NCBI GenBank assembly: GCA_900547295.1
Contig: URGK01000039.1
Coordinates: 1-24,500 of the forward strand
DNA: 24,500 bases
DNA from: an uncultured Eubacteriales bacterium
Lineage (GTDB): Bacteria; Bacillota; Clostridia; Peptostreptococcales; Anaerovoracaceae
Reading direction: 5' to 3'
Each line of letters starts with the position of its first letter. Positions within the stretch are counted from its first letter, which is position 1. Of the stretch, positions 6,276 to 13,918 are shown one piece after another. The notes beneath the pieces are model-generated. The model was not told where the DNA came from. It did not search any database and saw only the letters and a list, made by a program, of their open reading frames with translations. Both the position numbers and the translations under genes were made by a program.

Positions 6276-7048
6276 TTCCAGAAAGCGCAGGGTGAGCCTG
6301 CTACGCATTTACCGCATACTTCACTTCCATTGCTGCCTTCATAGGAATTGTCCTCAACTCTATATATCTCCGCATTTTTGCAGAGAATTTCATAGCACTT
6401 GTGTCTGTCGTAGCCATCCTCTGAAATAGCCTGTGTGGGACAGTTTTTCATACATATGCCGCAGCTTCCGTTTGCTTTATAAAGGCATAATTCCCTTTCC
6501 ATAGGCTTATCGGCCGCAACATCAAGATTGGTGATTATTGTGTTGTATCTGCCGCAGCAGCCTTTGGGTGTAATAAGCATATTGTTTATTCCGAAAGTTC
6601 CGAGTCCCGCAGCATAGGCAAAATGACGAAATGACCAGTCACTTATAAGTTTGTCATGATCAAAGGTGCCTGCTGCCGGATGCACTGCTCCCCTGTATCC
6701 GTATTCACTCAGTCTGTCTATAATATATGAATTCAGTCTGCCAAACATTGCATTTGTCTGCTCATAAGCGTCAGCCCACTGCTGTGAGGCGTATTCGCCG
6801 CCGTTGTTGTTTGACTTTGCCAGCGCCCTTGTAAAAGGAACAAAATATGCGATTACACTGGCTGCATCCTCCATTATATCCTGCGGGAGCCCGTGGGAGC
6901 TGCTGATAAGCTCTGGCAGGTTCTGTATATACGGTGAATAAGCATCGGCAAAACCGACAATGGGCTCTCCCCACTCCGTACTGATTTCAGACCGCTTTGA
7001 ATACTCTGCTATAAATTCACTTATCCACCTGTTTATCCGTTCTTTCAT
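6269..7048 (-). CDS. QueG-like iron-sulfur protein (epoxyqueuosine reductase-related)
   Basis: A 259-residue protein. The start at 7048 follows AGAGGA; a longer frame from 7102 overlaps the previous gene. The N-terminal half resembles the QueG-type fold (RHFAYAAGLGTFGINNMLIT, then GRYNTIITN). The C-terminal third carries a ferredoxin-type Cys cluster (C188, then CGICMKNCP at 196-204) plus C218, C223, C245, C248 and C254 (CGKCVAGSPC), enough for one or two 4Fe-4S clusters. True QueG proteins are usually over 300 residues and end with a HEAT-like region, absent here. I therefore call it a QueG-related reductase of unknown substrate rather than queG. It is 16 bp after the thioesterase gene, probably co-transcribed. 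Confidence 0.75.
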   Translation of the reverse strand: MKERINRWISEFIAEYSKRSEISTEWGEPIVGFADAYSPYIQNLPELISSSHGLPQDIMEDAASVIAYFVPFTRALAKSNNNGGEYASQQWADAYEQTNAMFGRLNSYIIDRLSEYGYRGAVHPAAGTFDHDKLISDWSFRHFAYAAGLGTFGINNMLITPKGCCGRYNTIITNLDVAADKPMERELCLYKANGSCGICMKNCPTQAISEDGYDRHKCYEILCKNAEIYRVEDNSYEGSNGSEVCGKCVAGSPCAFWNR

Positions 7049-7064
7049 ACCCGCTTTCCTCTTG

Positions 7065-7433
7065 CTATATCTTTGAATATGAGAACTGTCCGTCGCACAC
7101 AACAGTTCCGTCGGTATGCCTAAGCTCCACCGCCGCTATGCAGGTGCGGGAGCCTCTGTGTCTTATCTTTGCCTCTGCAATCAGTTCTGTATCAGACACT
7201 TCAGTGCTCTGATAAAACTGCAGGCTGCAGTTCTGGGTTACATACATATCCCCTGTTGCTCTTGCGGCAGCTCCGCCTACGGCGTCTGCAAGGGAAGCAT
7301 AGGCTCCGCCCGTAACATGTCCCAGCATATCCGTAAATTCGCTGACTGCTTTAAATTTACCTGTTGCGCCGTTCTCATCGGCGCTTATGATTTCAACTCC
7401 CAAAAACTCTGAATAAGGATATTTTTCGTTCAT
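7065..7433 (-). CDS. PaaI-type hotdog-fold thioesterase
   Basis: A 122-residue cytoplasmic protein of the PaaI/YdiI group, expected to hydrolyse acyl-CoA thioesters. The hotdog signature is clear: GHVTGGAYASLADAVGG at 38-54, with the HxxGG (39-43) loop and Asp50 in the position of the catalytic acid. The strand region TQNCSLQFYQ follows. The length is typical. AAAGG lies about 11 bp before ATG 7433, a moderate ribosome binding site. Its place between a phosphodiesterase and an Fe-S protein does not reveal the substrate. Confidence 0.85.
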   Translation of the reverse strand: MNEKYPYSEFLGVEIISADENGATGKFKAVSEFTDMLGHVTGGAYASLADAVGGAAARATGDMYVTQNCSLQFYQSTEVSDTELIAEAKIRHRGSRTCIAAVELRHTDGTVVCDGQFSYSKI

Positions 7434-7474
7434 AATATAATTACCTTTCCGTTAATTGCAATACACACTCCGCA

Positions 7475-8020
7475 TCACAGGTCAAGCTTGTGATAAATCT
7501 CTCCGTCCAGAGAATGCCATGTAAATTCACTTTCATTCATAAGCATGTAGCTGTGCCTGCTTTCGGCTTTCGGTATTGAAACAGAACCCGGATTTAAATA
7601 CAGGTTATCGTTTCCAAACGGCTCACATGCCGGAATATGGGTGTGACCGTGAAGCAGTATATCTCCGCTCTGCATCGGCGGAAGATGCTCCGTATTAAAG
7701 TTATGTCCGTGTGTGACATATACAAGCCGGCTGCCTGCCGTCAAAATACAGTAATCGGCCATAACAGGAAATTCTAAAACCATCTGGTCAACCTCTGTAT
7801 CACAGTTGCCGCGAACACAGAATATGCTGTTTTTAAGTTCATTTAACATTTTAATTACTTCTTTGGGCGCATATTCCCTCGGAAGATCATTTCGAGGTCC
7901 GTGATATAGTATATCTCCCAGAAGCAGCAGACGGTCTGCTTTTTCTCTTTCAAATGCTTCAATCAGCCTGCGGCAGTAGTATGCCGAACCGTGAATATCC
8001 GATGCAATCATTAATTTCAT
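7475..8020 (-). CDS. YfcE/MJ0936-type metallophosphoesterase (phosphodiesterase)
   Basis: A 181-residue protein. The start at 8020 is supported by AAAGGAGTGA and by the fold beginning at once with MKLMIASDIHG; a longer frame from 8089 extends into rlmD. The two-metal calcineurin-like motifs are all present: D8-x-H10, GDILYHGP (D36), GNCD (N72), HGH (104-106) and GHTH (125-128), then NPGS. The family hydrolyses model phosphodiesters with Mn; the natural substrate is generally unknown. It starts 14 bp after the rlmD stop and is probably co-transcribed. Confidence 0.9.
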   Translation of the reverse strand: MKLMIASDIHGSAYYCRRLIEAFEREKADRLLLLGDILYHGPRNDLPREYAPKEVIKMLNELKNSIFCVRGNCDTEVDQMVLEFPVMADYCILTAGSRLVYVTHGHNFNTEHLPPMQSGDILLHGHTHIPACEPFGNDNLYLNPGSVSIPKAESRHSYMLMNESEFTWHSLDGEIYHKLDL

Positions 8021-8034
8021 AGTTGTCACTCCTT

Positions 8035-9429
8035 TCAGTGCTGCTGTTTTCTTGTGAGCAGCGCTACTGTCTCTATCGAGCTTGTCCACGGGAACATATC
8101 AACAGGCGTTGCCTCTTCAAATCTGTAGCCTGCCTCAGTCAGCCTTGCTATATCCCTTGCCATTGTAGCCGAATCACAGGATACATATACTATCCTCGCA
8201 GGCGCAGCCTTTGCCAGCGTCTCAAGCAGTCTTTCATCACAGCCTGTCCTCGGCGGGTCAAGCACAGCCACATCGGCTTTATCCATATGTATCTCCTGTT
8301 GGCAGAACCATTTCTGCCATTTCTCAAGGGCTGCCTTATCCTCTCCGTAGCCAAGCAGCGCAGGCATTACCTCCTCTGCTCTGCCCGTTATATATCTGGC
8401 ATTTACAATACCGTTTATAACCGCATTTCGGTTGGCGTCAATTACAGCCTCTTTAACTGTTTCTATACCTATTATCTGTCCCGCCTTTCGGGCTGCAAAT
8501 ATACCAATGGTGCCTACTCCGCAGTAAAGGTCCAGCACTGTTTCATTTCCGCTTAAATCCATATATTCGACTGCCTTGTCATAAAGCCTTATCATCTGCT
8601 CAGGGTTAACCTGATAAAACGAGGCTGGTGATATTTCAAATTTAAGTCCCGCTGTTTCCTCAATTATAGTTCTGTTTCCCGCAAGCAGAGTATAATCGCT
8701 GCCCATCACGTTTCTTCCCTTGTCGGTCTTTTTCTTTTTATTTATATAAACGCTCTCAAGTGAATATATATCATCAAGAGCATAAATTGCATCATCAATA
8801 GAAGAAACAAGCTTTGCAGCGTCTTTAAGCCCACTGCCGTCAGTCACAAGTATAACCATTACCTGCCCTGTACCAAAGGCTGTTTTCACCACCATATGTC
8901 TGATACATTCCTCGCCCGATACTCTGACCGCCTGCGCCGCCGCCATAGCAGCCTCTGACTGTATTATGCAGTCGGGTATATCGCAGACCCTGTGGCTTTT
9001 AGCCTCAAAAAATCCCACGCAGCCGCCTCTTACGGGCATCTCCGCCTTGTTTCTGTATCTGTAAGGCTCCTCCATCTGTATCATATCTTTTACATCAGGG
9101 CTTTCTAAACCTGCTATTCTTTCAAGCTTGTCCCTGACCTGCTTTGTCTTGATTTCTCCCTGCTTCTCATAATCTAAAGCAGACAGACTGCAGCCTCCGC
9201 ATAAGTCGCTGTACGGACAGTGTGGCTCTGTTCTGAATTCCGATTTCTGTTTAATCTCAACAGTATCGGCAAAGGCATATGTTTTTTTAACTTTTGTAAG
9301 CTGCGCCGTTACCGTATCCCCTGCAACAGCACCGTCTGCAAATACCGTCATACCGTCACAGTATCCGATACCCTTGCCCTCATGGCTCATATCGTGTATA
9401 TATATTTCAACTATCTGTCCTTTTTCCAT
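8035..9429 (-). CDS. rlmD: 23S rRNA (uracil-5-)-methyltransferase of the RlmD/RumA family
   Basis: A 464-residue SAM-dependent RNA m5U methyltransferase. An N-terminal TRAM domain (about 1-60) binds RNA. A 4Fe-4S cluster is coordinated by C71, C77, C80 and C154 (CPYSDLCGGC, DIPDC). The SAM site is DLYCGVGTIGIF, followed by DPPRTGCD, the catalytic Cys in VSCDSATMARD (about C418) and the C-terminal MFPWTSSIETVALL. There is an apparent insertion of about 25 residues before VAVLDPPRTG. Gram-positive members vary in the uridine they modify (U747 and U1939 in RlmCD), so the exact site is not certain. It starts 1 bp after the whiA stop, so the two are co-translated. Confidence 0.92.
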   Translation of the reverse strand: MEKGQIVEIYIHDMSHEGKGIGYCDGMTVFADGAVAGDTVTAQLTKVKKTYAFADTVEIKQKSEFRTEPHCPYSDLCGGCSLSALDYEKQGEIKTKQVRDKLERIAGLESPDVKDMIQMEEPYRYRNKAEMPVRGGCVGFFEAKSHRVCDIPDCIIQSEAAMAAAQAVRVSGEECIRHMVVKTAFGTGQVMVILVTDGSGLKDAAKLVSSIDDAIYALDDIYSLESVYINKKKKTDKGRNVMGSDYTLLAGNRTIIEETAGLKFEISPASFYQVNPEQMIRLYDKAVEYMDLSGNETVLDLYCGVGTIGIFAARKAGQIIGIETVKEAVIDANRNAVINGIVNARYITGRAEEVMPALLGYGEDKAALEKWQKWFCQQEIHMDKADVAVLDPPRTGCDERLLETLAKAAPARIVYVSCDSATMARDIARLTEAGYRFEEATPVDMFPWTSSIETVALLTRKQQH

Positions 9430-9430
9430 A

Positions 9431-10378
9431 TCACTCTGTCAAGCTGTCCGCTATCTCCTCTATTTTTTTAAATCTCTTAGAAAGACCTGATTTGCCTATA
9501 GGCGGATCCATCATTTCACCGATTTCCGGAAGCGGCGCCTCCGGGTGCGCCAGTCTTAAAAGCGCTATCTCCTGCAGCCTGTCCGGCAGGAAATCAAGTC
9601 CCTTTACTCTCTGTATTTTTTCTATTGCATCTATCTGCCTGCCTGCTGCCCTTACTACTTTGTCCACATTGGCAATCTCGCAGTTGCTTATTCTGTTGGT
9701 CTCGTTTTTAACGGCTTTCATCATCATTACATTGTCATATGCAAGGTACTGACTGTGAGCTCCCATAATTGCAAGTATATCAAGTATCTGCCTGCCGTCC
9801 TTGACATATACGCCCTCGCCTTTTTTGCGCTCTACGATTTTGGGATAAAGATCTGTAAAGGTCCTGATCAGTCTGCGCACATCCGATGCCAGCACGCTGC
9901 TGTTGCAGCTGATTTCAAAATGATGGCTCTTTTCGGGATTGCTGATTGTTCCCGCAGCCATAAACATTCCTCTTAAGTAGGCTTTGCGGCAGCATTTGGT
10001 TCTGATTATCCCGTCATATATTCCGTCTGCAAAATAGTTCATACCGCCCTTAATCATAAGTATGCCTATCTCTCTTAATATGGCCTCTGAGTTCTGCGCC
10101 GGCCCTATGGTCAGAATGTATGTCACGCCTTTTTTGATGGTGTTGCTCTGCCCCACCTCCAGTGGCGCATCGACTCCGAAATAGTCCTTTATCATTTTTT
10201 TGTAGTGTCTTGCCGCCGCAGGGTTATCTGTAGGCATAACTATTTTAAATCTGCCAAAACCCTCAAGCTCCAGACTTCCGCACATTCTGATAAAGCCTGC
10301 TATCTCCGCAAGCTTACAGCAGTCCTTTTCAGGTTCTATATGTGCAAGTTCGTTTTTGGTATCTGTTGCAAACGACAT
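9431..10378 (-). CDS. whiA: DNA-binding regulator WhiA
   Basis: A 315-residue WhiA protein: a degenerate LAGLIDADG homing-endonuclease-like domain (about 1-225, CCKLAEIAGFIRMCGSL and YLRGMFMAAGTISNPEKSHH) and a C-terminal helix-turn-helix (about 240-310, LQEIALLRLAHPEAPLPEIG, then GKSGLSKRFKKI). WhiA controls sporulation genes in actinomycetes and affects division and chromosome segregation in Firmicutes. It is preceded by its own promoter and by the cysK terminator. In most Firmicutes whiA follows rapZ and yvcK; here yvcK is missing from that place. The ribosome binding site GGAGG lies 5 bp before ATG. Confidence 0.95.
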   Translation of the reverse strand: MSFATDTKNELAHIEPEKDCCKLAEIAGFIRMCGSLELEGFGRFKIVMPTDNPAAARHYKKMIKDYFGVDAPLEVGQSNTIKKGVTYILTIGPAQNSEAILREIGILMIKGGMNYFADGIYDGIIRTKCCRKAYLRGMFMAAGTISNPEKSHHFEISCNSSVLASDVRRLIRTFTDLYPKIVERKKGEGVYVKDGRQILDILAIMGAHSQYLAYDNVMMMKAVKNETNRISNCEIANVDKVVRAAGRQIDAIEKIQRVKGLDFLPDRLQEIALLRLAHPEAPLPEIGEMMDPPIGKSGLSKRFKKIEEIADSLTE

Positions 10379-10420
10379 TTTAACCTCCGTAGGAAACTCT
10401 CGGACAAGTGTCCACCTACT

Positions 10421-10449
10421 ATTATATGTATCATTGCTGCCTGTGTCTA
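10421..10449 (-). promoter_or_regulatory. whiA promoter with GACAC motifs
   Basis: On the minus strand TAGACA (10449-10444) is followed after 17 bp by a perfect TATAAT (10426-10421), with transcription expected near 10414. GACAC, the core motif known for Streptomyces WhiA, occurs twice: overlapping the -35 (TAGACAC) and at the start site within the palindrome GGACACTTGTCC (10402-10413). This suggests self-regulation. Confidence 0.7.
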
Positions 10450-10462
10450 CACCTTTACAAAC

Positions 10463-10492
10463 AAAAAACCATCTTAATCACGATGGTTTTTT
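10463..10492 (-). terminator. Intrinsic terminator between cysK and whiA
   Basis: AAAAAACCATC (10463-10473) and GATGGTTTTTT (10482-10492) form a perfect stem with an 8-nt loop and A/U-runs on both sides, 12 bp after the cysK stop. It is symmetrical and may work in either direction. It separates the murB-rapZ-cysK unit from the whiA unit. Confidence 0.85.
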
Positions 10493-10504
10493 GTGAAAAC
10501 TTCC

Positions 10505-11413
10505 TTACAGCAGTCCTGTACTGAAATACCTTTCCATTCTGTCGGGAAGCACTGTTGCAATTATCTTGTCTTTGCCGTATTTCTCCGCCATCTGCATACA
10601 AGCCCATATGTTTGCGCCGGAAGATGTGCCGCACATAAGTCCCTGTTTCCTTGCAAGCATTCTGGTAGTTCCGATGGCATCTTCGTCTGTAACTGTCACA
10701 ACCTCATCTATCAGAGATGTATCAAGCACCGATGGTATGAAACCGTCGCCTATACCCTGTATCTGATGAAGTCCCGGTTCATCTCCAAGAAGCGCAGATA
10801 CGTTTTTAGGCTCTACCGCAACAGATACGAGATCTGGATTTTTTTCTTTGAGAAACTCTGTTATTCCCTGCAGTGTACCACCGCTTCCAAGTCCCGAAAC
10901 AAATATATCAACCTTGCCGTCAAGCTGACTGTATATTTCAGGACCTGTTGTCAGATAGTGAATTTTCGGATTGTCAGGGTTTTCAAACTGCTGAGGTACG
11001 AAATATTCATCTGACTGCGAAGCTATTCTCATCACTTCGTTTACGGCACCGTCAAGGCTTTCCTCTGCCGGTGTAAGTACAAGCTCTGCGCCCAGCGCTC
11101 TGATTATTTTCTTGCGCTCTTCGCTCATATTTTCAGGCATAACAATTATAACGTTGTAGCCCATTCTCACGCCGCACAGCGCAAGGCCTATTCCTGTATT
11201 GCCCGATGTAGGCTCAACTATTGTCATACCTTTTTTGAGTACGCCTCTTTTTTCGGCCTGTTCAATCATATTCTTTGCAACACGGTCTTTGATGCTTCCT
11301 CCCGGATTTAAAAACTCCGCCTTTGCGAATATCTTCATGCCTGTTGAGGTCTCAAGGCTTACTATCGGGGTACTGCCTATCAGATCAAGAATGTTTTCTG
11401 TTATCATTTTCAT
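10505..11413 (-). CDS. cysK: Cysteine synthase (O-acetylserine sulfhydrylase)
   Basis: A 302-residue fold-type II PLP enzyme making L-cysteine from O-acetylserine and sulfide. Visible features are the PLP lysine in GGSIKDRVA (K42), the asparagine loop PTSGNTG (68-74), the glycine-rich loop SGLGSGGT, and GTSSGAN near the C-terminus. The start is uncertain: ATG 11413 has AAAGGA only 3 bp away, while ATG 11407 (third codon) has it at 9 bp and may be the real one. It lies 11 bp after rapZ and ends at a terminator. A CysK between rapZ and whiA is unusual; that place normally holds yvcK. Confidence 0.9.
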   Translation of the reverse strand: MKMITENILDLIGSTPIVSLETSTGMKIFAKAEFLNPGGSIKDRVAKNMIEQAEKRGVLKKGMTIVEPTSGNTGIGLALCGVRMGYNVIIVMPENMSEERKKIIRALGAELVLTPAEESLDGAVNEVMRIASQSDEYFVPQQFENPDNPKIHYLTTGPEIYSQLDGKVDIFVSGLGSGGTLQGITEFLKEKNPDLVSVAVEPKNVSALLGDEPGLHQIQGIGDGFIPSVLDTSLIDEVVTVTDEDAIGTTRMLARKQGLMCGTSSGANIWACMQMAEKYGKDKIIATVLPDRMERYFSTGLL

Positions 11414-11424
11414 ATTTCCTTTCG

Positions 11425-12264
11425 TTATAAGTCGCGATGTGCAAGGGTTATCCTGTAGCCCTTTTCTCTGAATATACGGGCAAGCTCGTTTGCAGATGCA
11501 ACGGAGCGGTGATGCCCTCCGGTGCAGCCGCAGGCTATGTTGAGGTGATATTTGCCCTCCTGCATATATGCAGGTATTATCTCTTCAAGCAGCGGTACTA
11601 TTTTTTCCATAAATTCTACGGTAACCTGCTGTCTCAGCACATAATTTTTAACTTTCATACTGTTTCCGGTCAGTTCCTTTAATGACGGCACATAGTACGG
11701 ATTAGGGATAAATCTCATATCAAACACCATATCCGCATCAAGAGGCATACCGTGCTTGTAGCCGAATGACTGTATATTGATTATGAAAGTCTGTTTTTCT
11801 TCTCCTTTCATAACTATGTCTTTAATGACCTCTTTGAGCTTGGCTGTTTTCATATTTGAGGTGTCTATGACATAGTTTGAAATGCTTCTGGCCTTTGCAA
11901 GAAACGCTCTTTCCTTTCGTATGCCGTCTTTGACGCTTGAAACGTTAAGCGGGTGGTTTCTTCTGGTTTCGTTGAAGCGTCTTATGAGAGTTTCGTCTGA
12001 TGCCTCAAGAAACATTATCTTATAGTCAGTATCGTGATATTTGTTAAGCTGCTGGTCAAATCCTCTGTAGCCCTCACCGCTTCTTGAGTCTATACATATT
12101 GCGGCCTTGTCTACATTGAGCTTATTGGTCTTTGCAAGGTCAATAAAGCTTCCGATAAGCGCCGGAGGCATATTGTCTATGCAGTAGTAGCCCATGTCCT
12201 CAAGACAGTTGAGAGCATTGGATTTGCCTGCGCCGGAAAGTCCCGTAACAATTATCAGTTCCAT
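11425..12264 (-). CDS. rapZ: RapZ/YvcJ nucleotide-binding protein
   Basis: A 279-residue P-loop protein. The Walker A motif GLSGAGKS (8-15) is at the N-terminus. The C-terminal RNA-binding domain shows ACGCTGGHHRSVA and ends RITLAHRDL. In E. coli RapZ is the adaptor for decay of the GlmZ small RNA and so controls glucosamine-6-phosphate synthesis; in Bacillus YvcJ is a nucleotide-binding GTPase/ATPase. The start overlaps the stop of the PHP gene by 1 bp. Location between murB and whiA is the usual Firmicute arrangement and supports the call. Confidence 0.95.
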   Translation of the reverse strand: MELIIVTGLSGAGKSNALNCLEDMGYYCIDNMPPALIGSFIDLAKTNKLNVDKAAICIDSRSGEGYRGFDQQLNKYHDTDYKIMFLEASDETLIRRFNETRRNHPLNVSSVKDGIRKERAFLAKARSISNYVIDTSNMKTAKLKEVIKDIVMKGEEKQTFIINIQSFGYKHGMPLDADMVFDMRFIPNPYYVPSLKELTGNSMKVKNYVLRQQVTVEFMEKIVPLLEEIIPAYMQEGKYHLNIACGCTGGHHRSVASANELARIFREKGYRITLAHRDL

Positions 12265-12998
12265 CAGGTTTCTCCCTCCTCTGTTCTTTCAAGGTTTACT
12301 ATCCTTGCTATATCAAGACCCGCAGCCTCCGCTCTTGCAAGTCCTCCCTCAAAGTCGCCCACTCTGTATGGCTGGTGGGCGTCGCTTGAAATTATGAATT
12401 TAACATCATATTTCGCTGCAATACGGATTTCCTCAACCGTAAGGTTTTTGTGGTGAGTGCTTATCTCCATAAGCGTATCCGTTGCGGCGCAGGCCTTTGC
12501 CAGCTCATCCATATCAAACGGTCCCTTATCTCCGGGGTGAGTGAGTATCCTGATGTTGTTTTCATACAGAGCCTTAACCGTCATATCAGTGTTTTTAATA
12601 ATCAGGTTCTTTTTTTTGAAGCCGCTGTGTCTGTACACCCAGTTATATGCGCAGTAGCCGTGAGTCACTCCGTAGTGATACCCGGCTATTACAAAATCGT
12701 ATTCACTGAATTCCTCAGGAGATATATCAAGATGGTTTCTTCTGTTTACTATGTTTGCCTCAACCCCAAGGAATATATCTATGTCGGGATACTCAAGTTT
12801 AAGCTCCTCTATCTGCCGTCTCATTTCGGGAACGGCTTCTCTTTTAATTCCGTAGGTGAGATGTCCCGGCCCGTGGTCTGTTATGGCAATGCCTTTGAGA
12901 CCTTTGCTTCTTGCCGCTTCCACATTATCAGCTATAGTTCCCTTGCCGTGTGAAAAAATCGTATGTGTGTGATAATCAAATGTCATTTTGTATTTCAT
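12264..12998 (-). CDS. PHP-domain phosphoesterase
   Basis: A 244-residue PHP (polymerase and histidinol phosphatase) protein, probably a metal-dependent phosphoesterase. Metal-binding motifs are DYHTHTIFSHGKG (H10, H12, H17), AITDHGPGH (D41, H42), a mid-chain EANI, and ISSDAHQPYRVG near the C-terminus. The substrate is not known. The gene is wedged between murB and rapZ with stop/start overlaps on both sides (12998 and 12264), so murB, this gene and rapZ are translationally coupled. This gene order is common in Clostridia. Confidence 0.88.
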   Translation of the reverse strand: MKYKMTFDYHTHTIFSHGKGTIADNVEAARSKGLKGIAITDHGPGHLTYGIKREAVPEMRRQIEELKLEYPDIDIFLGVEANIVNRRNHLDISPEEFSEYDFVIAGYHYGVTHGYCAYNWVYRHSGFKKKNLIIKNTDMTVKALYENNIRILTHPGDKGPFDMDELAKACAATDTLMEISTHHKNLTVEEIRIAAKYDVKFIISSDAHQPYRVGDFEGGLARAEAAGLDIARIVNLERTEEGET

Positions 12999-13918
12999 CA
13001 GGCATCTTCCCCTATAATTCTTACTTCCGGCTCCATCATAACGCCGAATTTATCATAAACCGTATTCTGAACAAGCCTCATCAGGCTTAATATATCAGAG
13101 GCTGTAGCTCCCCCTGTGTTGATTACAAATCCCGAATGCTTTGAGGACACTTTAGCCCCTCCCACAGACAGACCCTTTAGTCCCGCTTCCTGTATCAGCT
13201 TGCCTGCAAAATATCCCTCAGGCCGTTTAAAAAAGCTGCCTGCGCTGGGATACTGAACCGGCTGTTTTTCGTTTCTTCTGGCCGTGAGTGTTTTCATTTT
13301 CTCTGCAATGTCGCCGTAGCTACCCTTTTTCAGGTTAAGCTTTACCTCAAGAACAATATCGCCGCTCTGCTGCAGCGCGCTGTGCCTGTAGGAAAGTTCA
13401 AGTTCTGAAGCCGGTATCTGTTTAATACTGCCTGAGGCTTTTTCGAGGACCTTTGCATATTCTATAGCGTCTGCAATCTCACCGCCGTAGGCTCCCGCAT
13501 TCATAAACACGCCGCCGCCTATGCTGCCGGGTATGCCCGATGCAAATTCAAAGCCTGCAAGCTCTGCCTCAAGGGCTTTTCGGGCTACCGATGACATCAG
13601 CGCGCCGGCTCCCGCAATTATTGAGGTTCCCCGCACCTGTATATCCGAAAATCCGTCATCAATTCTGATTATGACGCCTCTGTAGCCTCCGTCTTTAACC
13701 AGTATGTTGGAGCCGTTACCCATTATCATATACGGCGTTTTCTCGGCTTTCAATATATCTGTAATGTATACAAGGTCATCGTAAGACCCCGGCATTACCA
13801 GCAGATCAGCCCTGCCGCCAGCCTTAAATGATGTGTACTGCTTCATATCCGCATCCGCTATAAGGCGCTCTGCCGGTATTTTTTTGTTTAAGATATCAGT
13901 TATCTTCGCTGTTGTCAT
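12998..13918 (-). CDS. murB: UDP-N-acetylenolpyruvoylglucosamine reductase
   Basis: A 306-residue FAD enzyme performing the second committed step of peptidoglycan synthesis, NADPH reduction of UDP-GlcNAc-enolpyruvate to UDP-MurNAc. FAD-binding motifs are YTSFKAGGRADL, MGNGSNILV (67-74) and SGIPGSIGGGVFMNAGAYGGE (127-147). The proton-donating Ser is S228 in SAGSFFKRP and the catalytic Glu is E298 in PEVR. The short form lacking the extra loop corresponds to type II MurB. The start overlaps the permease gene by 23 bp and has only a weak ribosome site (AGAAGAA), so expression may depend on coupling. Confidence 0.95.
   Translation of the reverse strand: MTTAKITDILNKKIPAERLIADADMKQYTSFKAGGRADLLVMPGSYDDLVYITDILKAEKTPYMIMGNGSNILVKDGGYRGVIIRIDDGFSDIQVRGTSIIAGAGALMSSVARKALEAELAGFEFASGIPGSIGGGVFMNAGAYGGEIADAIEYAKVLEKASGSIKQIPASELELSYRHSALQQSGDIVLEVKLNLKKGSYGDIAEKMKTLTARRNEKQPVQYPSAGSFFKRPEGYFAGKLIQEAGLKGLSVGGAKVSSKHSGFVINTGGATASDILSLMRLVQNTVYDKFGVMMEPEVRIIGEDA

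Noticed and set aside
6269..7048. Naming the Fe-S protein queG
   Set aside because: It is shorter than QueG and lacks the C-terminal extension; queuosine synthesis genes are not in the window.
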